Assembly: GCA_000695325.1 (NCBI GenBank)
Contig: AVPN01000027.1
Coordinates: forward strand, 95,694-144,788
Direction of reading: 5' to 3'
Source: Pleurobrachia bachei
Lineage: Eukaryota > Ctenophora > Tentaculata > Cydippida > Pleurobrachiidae
Length of the DNA stretch: 49,095 bases
The notes under the pieces were generated by a model. That model was given only the letters and a program-made list of their open reading frames with translations. It searched no databases and was not told where the DNA came from. Shown piece after piece: positions 1 to 11,410 of the stretch. A program made the position numbers and the translations under genes. Position 1 is the stretch's first letter. Each line of letters starts with the position of its first letter.

Positions 1-508
1 ATCCGGTAGAAAAATGTCCGTTTTAACATTTGGCACTAATGAAATTTTTCTATCTTGATGTCATGATGGGGTTAGGGGCAAAAAACCCTCGAAAAACGTC
101 GAAAATACCGATTTTGACCATGTTCCAGTCGTTTTAGAGATTTCTCTTTACCGGCAATCGATTCTACGTGTAAAAAAATGTCAAGTCCCACCTTTTTACC
201 GGAAAAGGACCATCAATTTTGAGCAATGCATGGTTTATTGGCCGTTTTGGCAGTTAAAACGACCCATCTTCAAATCCATGTAGCGAAAAATGTGCCCAAA
301 AAATTGGGGTGTTTTTTCCATAAATCAACTCTAAATACCTATCTGAAGACCGTAGTGAAGTCCGCTTAGGGACCAATTTTCATCCGAGGTTGAACTTTGT
401 TCAGGCACACCGTGGGCTGTAATTATGTTGTTAAGTGGTTGGAAGGTTGTTGTTTTATTCCACAATTCTTACCCCACTCCGGAGACAATTGAAATAACTT
501 TTTACATA

Positions 509-717
509 CAGTGGTCATCCGACATAATTGTCACCTCGCGATTCAATCCACGATTCAGAATGAGGCGCACTTCGTAGTGAGAGCGCGATAGGCAAATGGT
601 GTCGCCCTTCAACTCCTCTCTCCCCTTTAGTCTTTACGTCTCTCTCACTTTGAATGCGCGCCTCATTCTGAATCGTGGATTGAATCGCGAGGTGACAATT
701 ATGTCGGATGACCACTG
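509..717. repeat. MITE with about 55-bp terminal inverted repeats
   Basis: The ends CAGTGGTCATCCGACATAA and TTATGTCGGATGACCACTG are exact reverse complements, and the inverted match continues for roughly 55 bp into the element. The element is flanked by ATA on both sides (506-508 and 718-720), a plausible 3-bp target duplication. The middle (about 570-660) is unpaired and has no coding capacity. It sits in the intron after the last visible exon of the class C GPCR. A non-autonomous DNA transposon is the simplest reading; superfamily uncertain. Confidence 0.8.
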
Positions 718-759
718 ATACCCAAGTTAATGAATGATCTAATTGGTTAATGAACTCAC

Positions 760-1641
760 CCATTAGAGTTGCTGCTTGAATTGCAACTTTAGAGCTGCCA
801 GGTCCGACAATAAAGAGCGAATTTTTAGCTGCCAGGTCCAATGCCTTAATTAGGAAGATAGCATTATATTTTCTAGTAAATGTGAAATTAAACGTGGAAA
901 TGTGAAATTAAACACGTAGAGTGAAACATGGCTGAACTGTTCTGTTAATTTAAAACGTCACAAATATATGCCATCAAATGAACAGTAGGATCTCGATTTA
1001 CCAGGATGAACAAGGGAAAGGATGATAAACCGAGGTGGTCCGACTGAACATATACCCGGGGGAGGGGGCCTTTATAGTTATTATACCTGGACACTGGCGA
1101 AAGCAGGATCACTCATCGTATCTTTTATCTCGTATCCAAGTGTAAAGTTGGGTAGAATCTTATCATCCTTGTTGATGTTGTCAATGGCCCACTTGAAGGC
1201 TTCCACGATAGCCACATTACTGTACCGAATTCTGTCCTTGTACTTTCCGCGTTTGTGTTTCAGTGGAACCAGAACTGATGGGAAATGGATACACTCATAG
1301 TTCCGAATATCATCATAGTTTACTAAGATGTAAACTGCTTACTGATAGAGATGTAAATTTCCGGAAACCCCTAAATTTTTCAGAATAAAGAGATCTGAGC
1401 AAGAATTAAATAGGGAAGAGAATCGATTTTTTAAGATGTATTATTTTAACTCACGTCCAATAAGCATATCCCCGTCGGCATGGTCTGACATTACATCATT
1501 CGTAGATGTGTTAGTTGAAGTTCCCGTTGCGCTTTGACACGCCTGACACGTTGAACTCACCGTCTGGTCTGCACGTCTAGGTAGGGAGTTTGTGTTAACA
1601 CCATATATGGGCATAGAAATAACTTGGCTGAATAGTACCAT
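760..1641 (-). CDS. Class C GPCR, N-terminal ligand-binding (Venus flytrap) exons, partial
   Basis: Three minus-strand exons join in phase: about 1641-1455 (5' limit uncertain; ends at a GTGAGT donor), 1322-1087 (acceptor TTAG, donor GTATAA) and 844-760 (acceptor AAG, donor GTGAGT). The first exon ends in HADGDMLIG and the next continues LNYDDIRNYEC, like the GD-(x)-LGG...C start of metabotropic glutamate/calcium-sensing type receptors. It then has EAFKWAIDNINKDDKILPN and TLGYEIKDT, matching the family's A-x-x-AI-x-x-IN...LPN-x-TLGY-x-I-x-D segment. The third exon has IVGPGSSKVAIQAATLMG, the usual VGP-x-SS serine motif that contacts an amino-acid-type ligand. The remaining flytrap, cysteine-rich and seven-helix parts must lie beyond the left edge. 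The first exon has no clear signal peptide, so an upstream exon may be missing. The family call is by motif; the subtype (glutamate, calcium, taste, GABA-B) is not resolved. Confidence 0.8.
983..1046. repeat. Degenerate copy of the CAGTCGGACCCCGATTTACC MITE
   Basis: Starts CAGTAGGATCTCGATTTACC and ends GGTGGTCCGACTG, a decayed version of the terminal repeats seen in full at 18014-18185 and 19753-19922. It is only about 64 bp long, so most of the interior is lost. Confidence 0.5.
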
Positions 1642-1683
1642 ATTTGGGCATTACGTGATACTTACCCTACAAGGACATTTAGT

Positions 1684-1911
1684 GTGTTGGTGTGGCACGT
1701 AGTTGCGAATAACAACATTAAAACAGTGCATCCCATCATAACTGAACATTTACTGAATAAAATTGAGTCAATATATGGTAATAAACGCGGTATACTGGAT
1801 CTGTTAAATGAAGAAGCGCAAATCAAATCAAGAATTACTACAGAATATGATCATGTTCCAGATCAAAAGGACGACATTATAGAGCTTTCAAAAGAACTCT
1901 CATTGATCTAA
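1684..1911 (+). CDS. Hypothetical open frame, possibly an old gene or transposon fragment
   Basis: A 75-codon frame that looks more protein-like than its neighbours: mixed charged and hydrophobic helical content (for example ITEHLLNKIESIYGNK and DIIELSKELSLI) and no low-complexity bias. No known domain is recognised, there is no convincing promoter, and no partner exon was found. It may be chance or the remains of a mobile element. It lies just upstream of, and opposite to, the class C GPCR exons. Confidence 0.2.
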   Translation: MLVWHVVANNNIKTVHPIITEHLLNKIESIYGNKRGILDLLNEEAQIKSRITTEYDHVPDQKDDIIELSKELSLI

Positions 1912-4243
1912 AGTGCTGAAATAAGCGGCTATCAAAAGAATATCGTATAATAATCCAACATCTTTTTAGCAAACTTCTGAGAAATTTTAAAGTCATACAT
2001 AATATCGACGCTGATAATAGTCATTCAGAATGCTTCTTCGAATTGGTAGAAGCGTATAGTGCAGTGATTGAATCACAAATTTTGTCCTTTTCAGAACCAA
2101 TTTGAGTATCTAGGGGTTTAATTTGTGATCGTTATTACTTTAAAAGGAAGTGTTTAGCACACTAGCTCTTCATTTTTCATATAAATGCAACTTAACTCTG
2201 AATATTAAAAGTTAATTAAAGTGAAATTGGCTGTTGCCGAGCTGGAACATCATAAGCGAAAAATGGAATGAACAATAGAGGCCAGAGGGCGGGAGAATAC
2301 TCATGATAAAGAGGTAAGAGAAAGGAGAGAGAGAGAGAGAGAGTGTTGAAAATGTGAGATGTATACAGAGCTCGGCAATGCGACAATTATATGCTACAAG
2401 CAGACAATAGAAACTTTAAAGATGACCTTAACATGAGAGAGTCTAACAATAACACGAGGTATCATAGAGATAGAAAGAGAGAAGAGAGAGAAAGAGAGAG
2501 ATGGAGAGATAATGGGGACACGAAATAATACACAACAATTTATAAAGAATAAAGATGCAAATACTTGACTCGGCAAAACTCTTTTTTTATAACGTCAAGC
2601 AAAAATGCAGCGTACAAGTACACGGGACAGTCTGCTAAGTGTTAATTGTAACTCCAAAATACCCAGCTAAAGCGATAATTTGAAACAGCAGGAAACGTTG
2701 TACTAAATTAATGTGCTATGAAGTAGCTCTAATTTTATTTTTGATACTGGCGATACCACTTCAGCATATAATATACCGCACACTAGATTCAATAACTCTG
2801 AAGTCTGAATCTGATGAGAATTTCTCTGGAATTAGAAAATCGAATAAATACCACAGTATTATAATTCGAATTAATTCCTGGCTCACTAATGTTCATATAT
2901 AGGGCACTTCGCCCATTACGATACATGGAAGCAATCAAAGTAGAAGAAAACAATTGTACATACAGACATGACAGATACATCAGTGTCAAAATGAGATTCA
3001 GGCCAAAAGACAGGATGATATTTTTGATTCACTGTAGCTGTATTATCTACCGGAAATGGTCGGTAGATATATTATATCGGTAGTTCGACTGTATGTTCAT
3101 GTGACACGAATAATGATAATGCTGTATAAGTACTCTAGTGAAAATCAGAACACGGTTGGGATAAATATAGAATATATGTTTGACATGATAATACCATGGC
3201 CATTGGCCATAGAATATCTAAAATGGTTTGTTTTTGGTAGCTGTTTTTCCCTGAACAATTATTGAAATACTAATGGAACAATGATGCCATTGATGGGCCA
3301 GAATTAATGAAACACTTCCGTTATACTCATTAAAATACTATGAGTACGTCAAATACAAAAACGTAATACGGTAGATTGGGTTTATTTTGTAAAGTCTCAA
3401 CCTCCTCATCCATACATCGGGCCGGAACCTCGTACTTAGGCTTTCTTTTACACCTTAGAAAATGTCCCATTCTGTCTTTGATTTGAAAGATTTAATGTTC
3501 GGTGCTTGATAGCAAAGTGATTTAATATTAGGCGAAGATAAAGAAAAAGAGAAGGTGCAGTTTCAGGCGAAAAGAAAGGTAGGAATAGAGAGACAAAAAA
3601 GTCCAATATATATCATCGTTGTCATTGATGAGTTTAACGCTTAGAATTATTAGACACACCTGGAAGACTAATCGAGATCTACAAAATAACATTTTTGATT
3701 GAATGGGGAATGAAGCAGGCATAAAAATGCGTAAAATTGAATGGTGTGGGAATGATCTAAGCGCTTCTATTAGATGCAGTGAACACTAAAGAGAGGTAAA
3801 AAAGAGCAAACCAGTCTCATTTTAACAACCATATGTGAGATAAACACGGAGGTATGAGAAACAAATAAAGGGTAACACACCATCTGGCACATAAAATGAA
3901 GTAGAACTCTGTAACAGGTGCAAAGCAGGAGAGGATTTCTTTTTCAACAAGTCGAGATGATTTATAGGAGGACTCACATTTCATTAAATTGAAACAAGTT
4001 AGCAAGTTTTGATTGGGTTTATTTAGTTGATGATTAAGCCAATATGGCGGAGTGCCGACTTTGAACTTGTGGTCTTCCTAGATAAGAAGATCCTCGAAGC
4101 TTCTAGAAGGCTACTGCAGTGTTTGCTTCTTTGGGTAAGCACTGATGGTATTGTTCTCACTTGAAAAACACTCACACACTTGCAAACTAGACTCCCTCTT
4201 TAAAAAGGTACACAAGCTATGCTACAGTAAGCTTGAGTACCTG
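1912..4243. other. Non-coding stretch, no gene recognised
   Basis: AT-rich sequence with short GA/CT microsatellites (around 2321-2342 and 2471-2505). Open frames here are short, lack domain motifs and are not flanked by phased splice sites. I see no RNA gene. Confidence 0.5.
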
Positions 4244-5014
4244 AAAAAAAAGAAATCGCTCGACGATGTTTTTCTGTTTCACTAGATCAGGAATAGAAGG
4301 CACATAACCAAAGAGTATAATAAGCCTGCCTTGTGGTTAGGCAGTGGGTATAAAGGCAAGTGCAGCAAGTGGATGAAATCGGTGAGAGAAGCAGAAACGA
4401 ATATAGGAACGAGAGAGAGAGAGAGAGAGAGAGAAAGCGAAAGATAGAGGGAGAAAGGTAGTGAGATAAAGTGTGCTTTTGGTTAGCCATGCAGTTGTCT
4501 ATAAATGGTGAGTAAAAAAGAGAGCAGCTATATTTTGGCGTGTTTTAGGAAACTGAAAACAGCCCGCCGATCACAACCAGACAATACCATGAAGAAAGCA
4601 ATACCAAATAGTGTACGAGGATTGATCGTAGACAGCTATCTGATATATGAAGGGTATTATACTTGATACCACTGCATTCACCCATGTGTGGAGAATTATA
4701 TCCAAGTCAGGGTATACTATACCATCTACATCCATATTCTATGCAGTTGGAGAGCGGCGTCAAGTGTCTCAGAGCATAATACAATATCAGTTGTTCTTCA
4801 ATATGCGTTCTAAGACAGAAAAATTTACAGATCAGCTCCCAGGCTCATTAATGCATCTATCTCATTGAATCTCTGTTTTCTCTTAACTAAACTTCATTAA
4901 ATACAACACCGCAATTGCCCACCAATTGCCAGTAAAAGTGAATTGTAAGAAGTGCCCTCCTTCTTCTTCTCTCATCTCACTTATACATCATTTCTCTCTA
5001 ATCTCTCTATATCA

Positions 5015-5055
<41 letters not shown>

Positions 5056-6461
5056 TCCTCGGTGCATGCAGTGAGGCGGAAACTACCAAGATCAGATCAA
5101 TTCATCTCTATTTGCAACACAATACAAATACACACAAGAACAATGCAGACTAGGCATGTAGACAGGCAACACGGAAACGAACCCGGCGCGGGATCAGATC
5201 AATGCATTCTATTAGCACAGGGATCTTTTTACAACCCACGTATCGGTATCACTGACAAAGACCCACGCTGGGGTATTGTTTGGCTGCCAGTGGGATCGGA
5301 AGTGGGTGGCACCAAATTACAACCCACGTGGGGTCAGTCACGAGTACTCACAATAGTGTCGACCATATCGCATTGACAGAAGTTGCGATAATTCAGTAAG
5401 ATTCCAAACTCTCAGAAGAAGAAGAAGGCATTGGACTCAATAGATAAGGCAATAATATGTTTCAAAAATTTACCTACCAAAACATAACTACCCATATGAG
5501 TCCATCAGTCTATTATATTGAAAACTCAGTTTTATCGATCGATGAAAATATTTCATAAAAAACATTGCCGGTGTGGTCCGGAGGGAAGTTATGTTATTAA
5601 AGTCCATTAGTAAACATTTTATTTCTCACAATTTATATTGGCAATGAACGGCAATGATCACTAATTTGCCAAGTGTAGATCATGTTCAATCAAAAAAAGA
5701 AATCGCTCGACGATGTTTTTCTGTTTCACTAGATCAGGAATAGAAGGCACATAACCAAAGAGTATAATAAGCCTGCCTTGTGGTTAGGCAGTGGGTATAA
5801 AGGCAAGTGCAGCAAGTGGATGAAATCGGTGAGAGAAGCAGAAACGAATATAGGAACGAGAGAGAGAGAGAGAGAGAGAGAAAGCGAAAGATAGAGGGAG
5901 AAAGGTAGTGAGATAAAGTGTGCTTTTGGTTAGCCATGCAGTTGTCTATAAATGGTGAGTAAAAAAGAGAGCAGCTATATTTTGGCGTGTTTTAGGAAAC
6001 TGAAAACAGCCCGCCGATCACAACCAGACAATACCATGAAGAAAGCAATACCAAATAGTGTACGAGGATTGATCGTAGACAGCTATCTGATATATGAAGG
6101 GTATTATACTTGATACCACTGCATTCACCCATGTGTGGAGAATTATATCCTTCAGTCCCATATGATATGGTAGATGTAGGTATAAGATACGTCAACCTCT
6201 GCGGCGTCAAGTGTCTCAGAGCATAATACAATATCAGTTGTTCTTCAATATGCGTTCTAAGACAGAAAAATTTACAGATCAGCTCCCAGGCTCATTAATG
6301 CATCTATCTCATTGAATCTCTGTTTTCTCTTAACTAAACTTCATTAAATACAACACCGCAATTGCCCACCAATTGCCAGTAAAAGTGAATTGTAAGAAGT
6401 GCCCTCCTTCTTCTTCTCTCATCTCACTTATACATCATTTCTCTCTAATCTCTCTATATCA

Positions 6462-6502
<41 letters not shown>

Positions 6503-7137
6503 TCCTCGGTGCATGCAGTGAGGCGGAAACTACCAAGATCAGATCAATTCATCTCTATTTGCAACACAATACAAATACACACAAGAACAATGCAGACTAG
6601 GCATGTAGACAGGCAACACGGAAACGAACCCGGCGCGGGATCAGATCAATGCATTCTATTAGCACAGGGATCTTTTTACAACCCACGTATCGGTATCACT
6701 GACAAAGACCCACGCTGGGGTATTGTTTGGCTGCCAGTGGGATCGGAAGTGGGTGGCACCAAATTACAACCCACGTGGGGTCAGTCACGAGTACTCACAA
6801 TAGTGTCGACCATATCGCATTGACAGAAGTTGCGATAATTCAGTAAGATTCCAAACTCTCAGAAGAAGAAGAAGGCATTGGACTCAATAGATAAGGCAAT
6901 AATATGTTTCAAAAATTTACCTACCAAAACATAACTACCCATATGAGTCCATCAGTCTATTATATTGAAAACTCAGTTTTATCGATCGATGAAAATATTT
7001 CATAAAAAACATTGCCGGTGTGGTCCGGAGGGAAGTTATGTTATTAAAGTCCATTAGTAAACATTTTATTTCTCACAATTTATATTGGCAATGAACGGCA
7101 ATGATCACTAATTTGCCAAGTGTAGATCATGTTCAAT
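4244..7137. repeat. 1,447-bp tandem duplication (4244-5690 and 5691-7137)
   Basis: Two head-to-tail copies, offset 1,447 bp and essentially identical, including the long CT and GA microsatellites and the short motif ACAACCCACGT. Copy 1 begins at an A-run followed by GAAATCGCTCGACG and copy 2 repeats this immediately. Perfect identity through microsatellites suggests two haplotypes placed in series, or a very recent duplication. The only large difference is the 50-nt block at 6151-6200 (see separate entry). Frames inside (for example 5062-5376) have no domain support. Confidence 0.9.
6151..6200. other. 50-nt non-reversed complement block (partner 4704-4753)
   Basis: Copy 1 reads AAGTCAGGGTATACTATACC at 4704 onward; copy 2 reads TTCAGTCCCATATGATATGG at 6151 onward. 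All 50 positions are the Watson-Crick complement in the same left-to-right order, while both flanks are identical to copy 1. A true inversion would be reversed as well. Confidence 0.95.
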
Positions 7138-7320
7138 CTTGAGCCACTGTTTTTATAACTGCATCTATAGCTCTTCCGGTCATATATGTTTTTAATTTAA
7201 TATAATTAGAAGAAGAGTAATATTCACATCAGGCGGGTTATGAAAGTCACGTGACAAATTTAATTTTGTTAAAACCTCGTCTCTTATCTCCTAAAACACC
7301 TCATCCCTCTCTTATCTTAG

Positions 7321-7327
7321 TATAAAA
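7321..7327 (+). promoter_or_regulatory. TATA box of the Kazal/GCC2-GCC3 gene
   Basis: TATAAAA lies 175 bp upstream of the start codon at 7502, preceded by pyrimidine-rich sequence. Position and sequence fit a Pol II core promoter with a 5' UTR of roughly 150 nt. Transcription start not determined. Confidence 0.55.
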
Positions 7328-7501
7328 ACCATGGGACAAGAAATACTGAAACTAAAGTATCAAATTCATTCTCTGTTGTGTTGTTGAGTAACAACTGTTG
7401 TGTGTTCTCCATTCAAGCTGTCTTTTTAAGTAGCCAGCTAGTTTTATGAATCTTTTTCCTGTTCACAGCTCTGTTGTTGTTATCTAGATACTACTACGCG
7501 A

Positions 7502-10500
7502 ATGGTAAAAGGGCCACTACTTCTCTTGCTGGTTCTAGTCAGCTCAGCGGCTGCAACTTGCCCTGATTGCTCATCATGGACCGGACCTACGGATGAGCTG
7601 TGTGGATCTGATGGAGTTGACCATGCGAGCATCTGTGAACTTCTCATCGCTCTCTGCCAGGTAACCATGGTAACTATAATGCGGGACTCAGTTACGGGAC
7701 TCTCAGCTAATTATGGTAAGTATAACAGTCGGACCCCTATAGTTTATCAACCAGGATGCTCAGGGTAAACGTTTTTTGCCCGGTAAATCGGGATCCTACT
7801 GTAACTTATCCCCCTTCCTCCACCCCAAACCCTAACGAAGCACAGTGAATTTAAGAACTTAGTTAACTCACGTACAAGACCCCTTTTTATAATAGCACTA
7901 ATTAACCAGTACTAATTAATGCGCCAGACTAAACTCATGTGTTTTATTGGCTTACCCCTGTTCGATCGAGGCTATATAGCGACGACGTGAGCTATAATTA
8001 CTAAGGAGGCAATTATCGCACGTTATATAATATGTGCAGAGGGCGTAAGTGGGCTTGTTCTTGACATCTTACCGTAGCATTAAATGCAGATCCACCAAGT
8101 AAAAAAAGGGAAGGATAAGTAGATAATTAAACGAATTAGATTAACCTATTACATCCTGTGCCAATCGTTATGTTATTATATCGGGGAAGTCTTTAGCTGA
8201 AGTGACATTACTGCAAGAGTCGATTAATGCAGACGCGAATTGAAGGAGCAATAGAGCTGCATGGGAAGAAAGCCTGAAGCTTCTTCAAACGCAGAGCTAG
8301 AGAGTAAACTCTTCGCACGATTTATAATGTCATGAATATATTTTAGCGGAAATACTAATTATGTTTTGCATTCGGACTGAATATTTCCCTCTAGGTATGC
8401 AACAAAATGTGGGCACATGCAACAAAATGTGGGCATGCAGCATATAGTTGGTATACACCGGGTGGTACAGCACTCTTGGATACTTTCCAGGCGTCTACTA
8501 AATAATGCTTGCTGCCTACTACGCTAAGTTCAATATTATAGTACCCGCAAATGTGGTTGACAGTTAATTAGTCCCTCCCCAGTCCCCTACAAATTAAGTA
8601 TCCCATGATCATCACCCTCCTACGAATTACCTCTTCTAAAATACCCCCTTTTTACCAAAGGATTCTACAAATTACTCCTTCTAAAATATCCCTCTTTTAT
8701 CACAGGATGGAGTGATTACACTGAACTCAGATGCGGACCTGAATACCCTGCCTGTGGACATGATGGTGTCTTCTTACATAGCCAACATGGGTCCCTGCTC
8801 CGATGACGGTGGAGGTGGGTACTCCTGAATTTAAAAATGGTTAAAAGGGGTTGAGATGTTAGGTTTTATATCTAAAGGGGTGGAATATAAAACAAGAAAT
8901 ATTGTTGCAAGTAATATCTAACAGGATGTGATACAGCCTGTATCACACCCTGTATTACATGTGACCCAGGTGTCTCGGCTAAATCGATCTCTCTAACTTC
9001 TCTCTAACGACATGCCCCCCCCCCACCTTCAGGTGGCAACTGTCCCAACTGCACGGAGATTATCACCCCTCGGTCCGTCTGTGACAACTCCAAGGTCGAA
9101 CTCCCCAGCAGCTGTGAGATGGCCAAGATGCTGTGCAGCGCTGGCGTGATAGCCTACTCAGACGGAGTGGACTTCACGGGGATGACTGAGGATGATTACT
9201 TTAACAAGGTCTACGCCTACATTTCCTGGGAGGGGAACTGCACCGGACCCTGTCCCATGGGGAAATCCTCCCGTTCTGGAAACTACGGCCCCTGCAGGAA
9301 GTGCTCTCCAGGGACACACGCACCTATGGAAGGATCTACCTCGTGTTTGCCATGTCCCGAGGACACGTATCAACCAGAGTATGCTGCTGCGTCCTGTATA
9401 AAGTGTCCTAACGGTACAGACACACTGGATGAGGGATCAACTAATGTGACACAGTGTCTGGAGGATTGCGTTCAGGGACACTTCTCACTGACAGGCAAGG
9501 GAAAAGATGTATAAATTAAACTGATAACGATCAAATTATAAATAAGCACACTAAGGTAATAAATAAAATAAACAATAAATTAATATCTATACTCACAGGC
9601 AAGGCACCGTGCACCAGATGTCCAAATGGCACGTGGGCACCTGATAGAGGTTCCTTGTCTTGTAAACCATGTGGGGCTGGAAACTACACCGATGGGGTGA
9701 CATGTGAGGGTTGTCCCATGGGCTCATTCTCAGACTCCGACTCAGCTAATTCCACGTGTGAAATGTGCCCAATGGGGCAGTTCTCCAACTCTACAGGCCT
9801 CACCTCCTGCTATCCATGCCAACCCGGGACATTTGGCAACGAAACTGGCATGCCCGCGTGCCGAATGTGCGGCCAGGGCAGCTATAACAACCAGACGGCT
9901 GCCACTGACTGTCAGAAATGCCCGGTTGGAACGTATCAGGTTGAGCTAGGACAGAACTTCTGTTTCGCGTGTCCACGAGGGACCGTCCAGCCCGACACGG
10001 GGGCTGCGGAATGCGTGGAATGTCCCCGGGGCTACTACCAGGAGGCTGAGAATGGGGTAGAGTGTAGGAAGTGTCCTAGTGGCCAGACAACCGATAGTGC
10101 AGGGAGTGTGTCCCGGCAGGAGTGTCATTTTACATCTTGTGACTCGGGGAGGAAGGTGGTGATAGAGAATGGAAGAATCAGGTATTATATATGGTTTAGA
10201 AACAGAGTCTTTATTTGCAATTTAGTGCTTCTTATTTCTACTGGGTACAGAATCTGTGAATCAGTTGATAAATTGTCCCATCAGGCTTAACCTTACAATT
10301 TCATCTTACAAACTACAATCCCTCACTCAGGTGCGAAGACTGTCCACGGGGGTATTACCAAAATGCTCGTAATCAGACGTCGTGCAAGAAATGTGACTGG
10401 GACTCATACCAAGACTCAGAAGGTAAAGAATACACGATAGTGATACAAAATTAGATGGGAATTGGGATCCCTTCTTCATTTCTTGTCTCCTTCCCATTAT

Positions 10501-10715
10501 CTATCGCTGTTTAAACAAAACAATAATTTTTCGTGTATATTAATCCCTTTGTTTTGTGACCATTTTACATCATTTTCTAACTTTCAGGTTCTTCATCCTG
10601 TAATAGATGCCCCCCGAATCACGTGACCTACACAACTGGTGGATCGGATTCCTCAGATTGTGAAGGACCAGCAATCCAACTAGCAACAGGACAAAACATG
10701 CAGGGACAGGTATAA
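7502..10715 (+). CDS. Secreted Kazal-like / GCC2-GCC3 (ephrin-receptor-like) cysteine-rich protein
   Basis: Six exons join in phase: 7502-7660, 8706-8814, 9033-9494, 9599-10181, 10331-10422 and 10588-10715, giving 510 codons plus stop. Residues 1-19 (MVKGPLLLLLVLVSSAAAT) are a clear signal peptide. Two Kazal-like segments follow: CGSDGVDHASICELLIALC and a second with SVCDN...SSCEMAKMLCSAGVI. The rest is a run of GCC2/GCC3 modules (C-x-x-C, G-x-Y/F, C-x-x-C) such as KCSPGTHAPMEGSTSCLPC and CPRGYYQEAENGVECRKC, as found in ephrin-receptor-like and SCUBE proteins. No membrane helix is seen, so the product is probably extracellular. The intron 9495-9598 uses a GC donor (ACAG|GCAAGG). The end at GQV-stop is the simplest; the last codons also form a CAG|GTATAA donor, so splicing onward cannot be excluded. 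Confidence 0.82.
7726..7801. repeat. Degenerate copy of the CAGTCGGACCCC MITE in intron 1
   Basis: Starts CAGTCGGACCCC and ends GATCCTACTG, with the internal GCCCGGTAAATCGGG block of the full elements at 18014 and 19753. It lies in the first intron of the Kazal/GCC2-GCC3 gene. Confidence 0.6.
8397..8440. repeat. Short tandem repeat in intron 1
   Basis: ATGCAACAAAATGTGGGCA occurs twice in succession (about 20-bp unit). No coding role. Confidence 0.6.
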
Positions 10716-11410
10716 CAGTTGCCAAAACTGTGTAATTTGCAATATTGAAAGCAAAAGCAAGGTCGATTGATAAATAAATATTATTCATTGAATAAATAAA
10801 TCTGGACGATTATATAATATGTAATTATTCAAAGGAAATGATATACGTTATAATAATATTGTATCATTTCCTTTCAACAATATGTAAAGTGATCGATATC
10901 ACTTCCTGCTACATGTGATCTCCTTATTCAGAATAACAAATCAATCTCTGCTTAAGGCCAGAGGGGGGGGGTCGACCGATTTTTGACCCCCATTTTGGAC
11001 CATTTTCGGGGTTACCATCATGTGATAGCGCTTGGCATACCGGACCAGATGGATATGACAGAATCGATTTTGCGCGAACGGTCTGGGAGAAAAATGGGGT
11101 TAACTTTTGGCCTGATATCAATGTAAACCCCATTATCTTGAGACTGGTAAGGTTTGGGACATTCAATTTAGTGCCAAACGCTTCGTCTTATCAAGAGGAA
11201 TCACTCTACAAGTTTTTACACCATGAATCCAACTGATCTTTGAATTATTTGAGGTTAACTAAATCTGGAAAAATGGCTATTATGGCTCTCCTCTAAACCC
11301 CATCTTTTCACAGGTGGAAAAAAACCCGGTTCGGTCGTTTCCTGCTTAAATTAAAAGTGAGCTGGGCGGTCACTCAATGAGGAACCCTAATTCCTGTTCA
11401 AATTACATAC
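10716..11410. other. Intergenic or intronic stretch with a G-run inverted-repeat end
   Basis: No supported exon on either strand. At 10952-10977 TTAAGGCCAGAGGGGGGGGG occurs; its near reverse complement is at 12802-12829, on the other side of the polycystin-like exons. Missing 3' exons of that minus-strand gene could lie here but I could not identify them. Confidence 0.4.

Noticed and set aside
2805-2850. Hammerhead ribozyme core (CTGATGAG)
   Set aside because: The conserved GAAA and matching stems could not be placed around it.
5062-5376. 104-codon frame (repeated at 6509-6823)
   Set aside because: Non-domain, partly encoded by microsatellite and repeated ACAACCCACGT motifs; no splice or promoter support.
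6151-6200. Small inversions as explanation of the odd blocks
   Set aside because: Reverse complement and simple reverse do not match the partner; only the unreversed complement does, over the full 50 nt.
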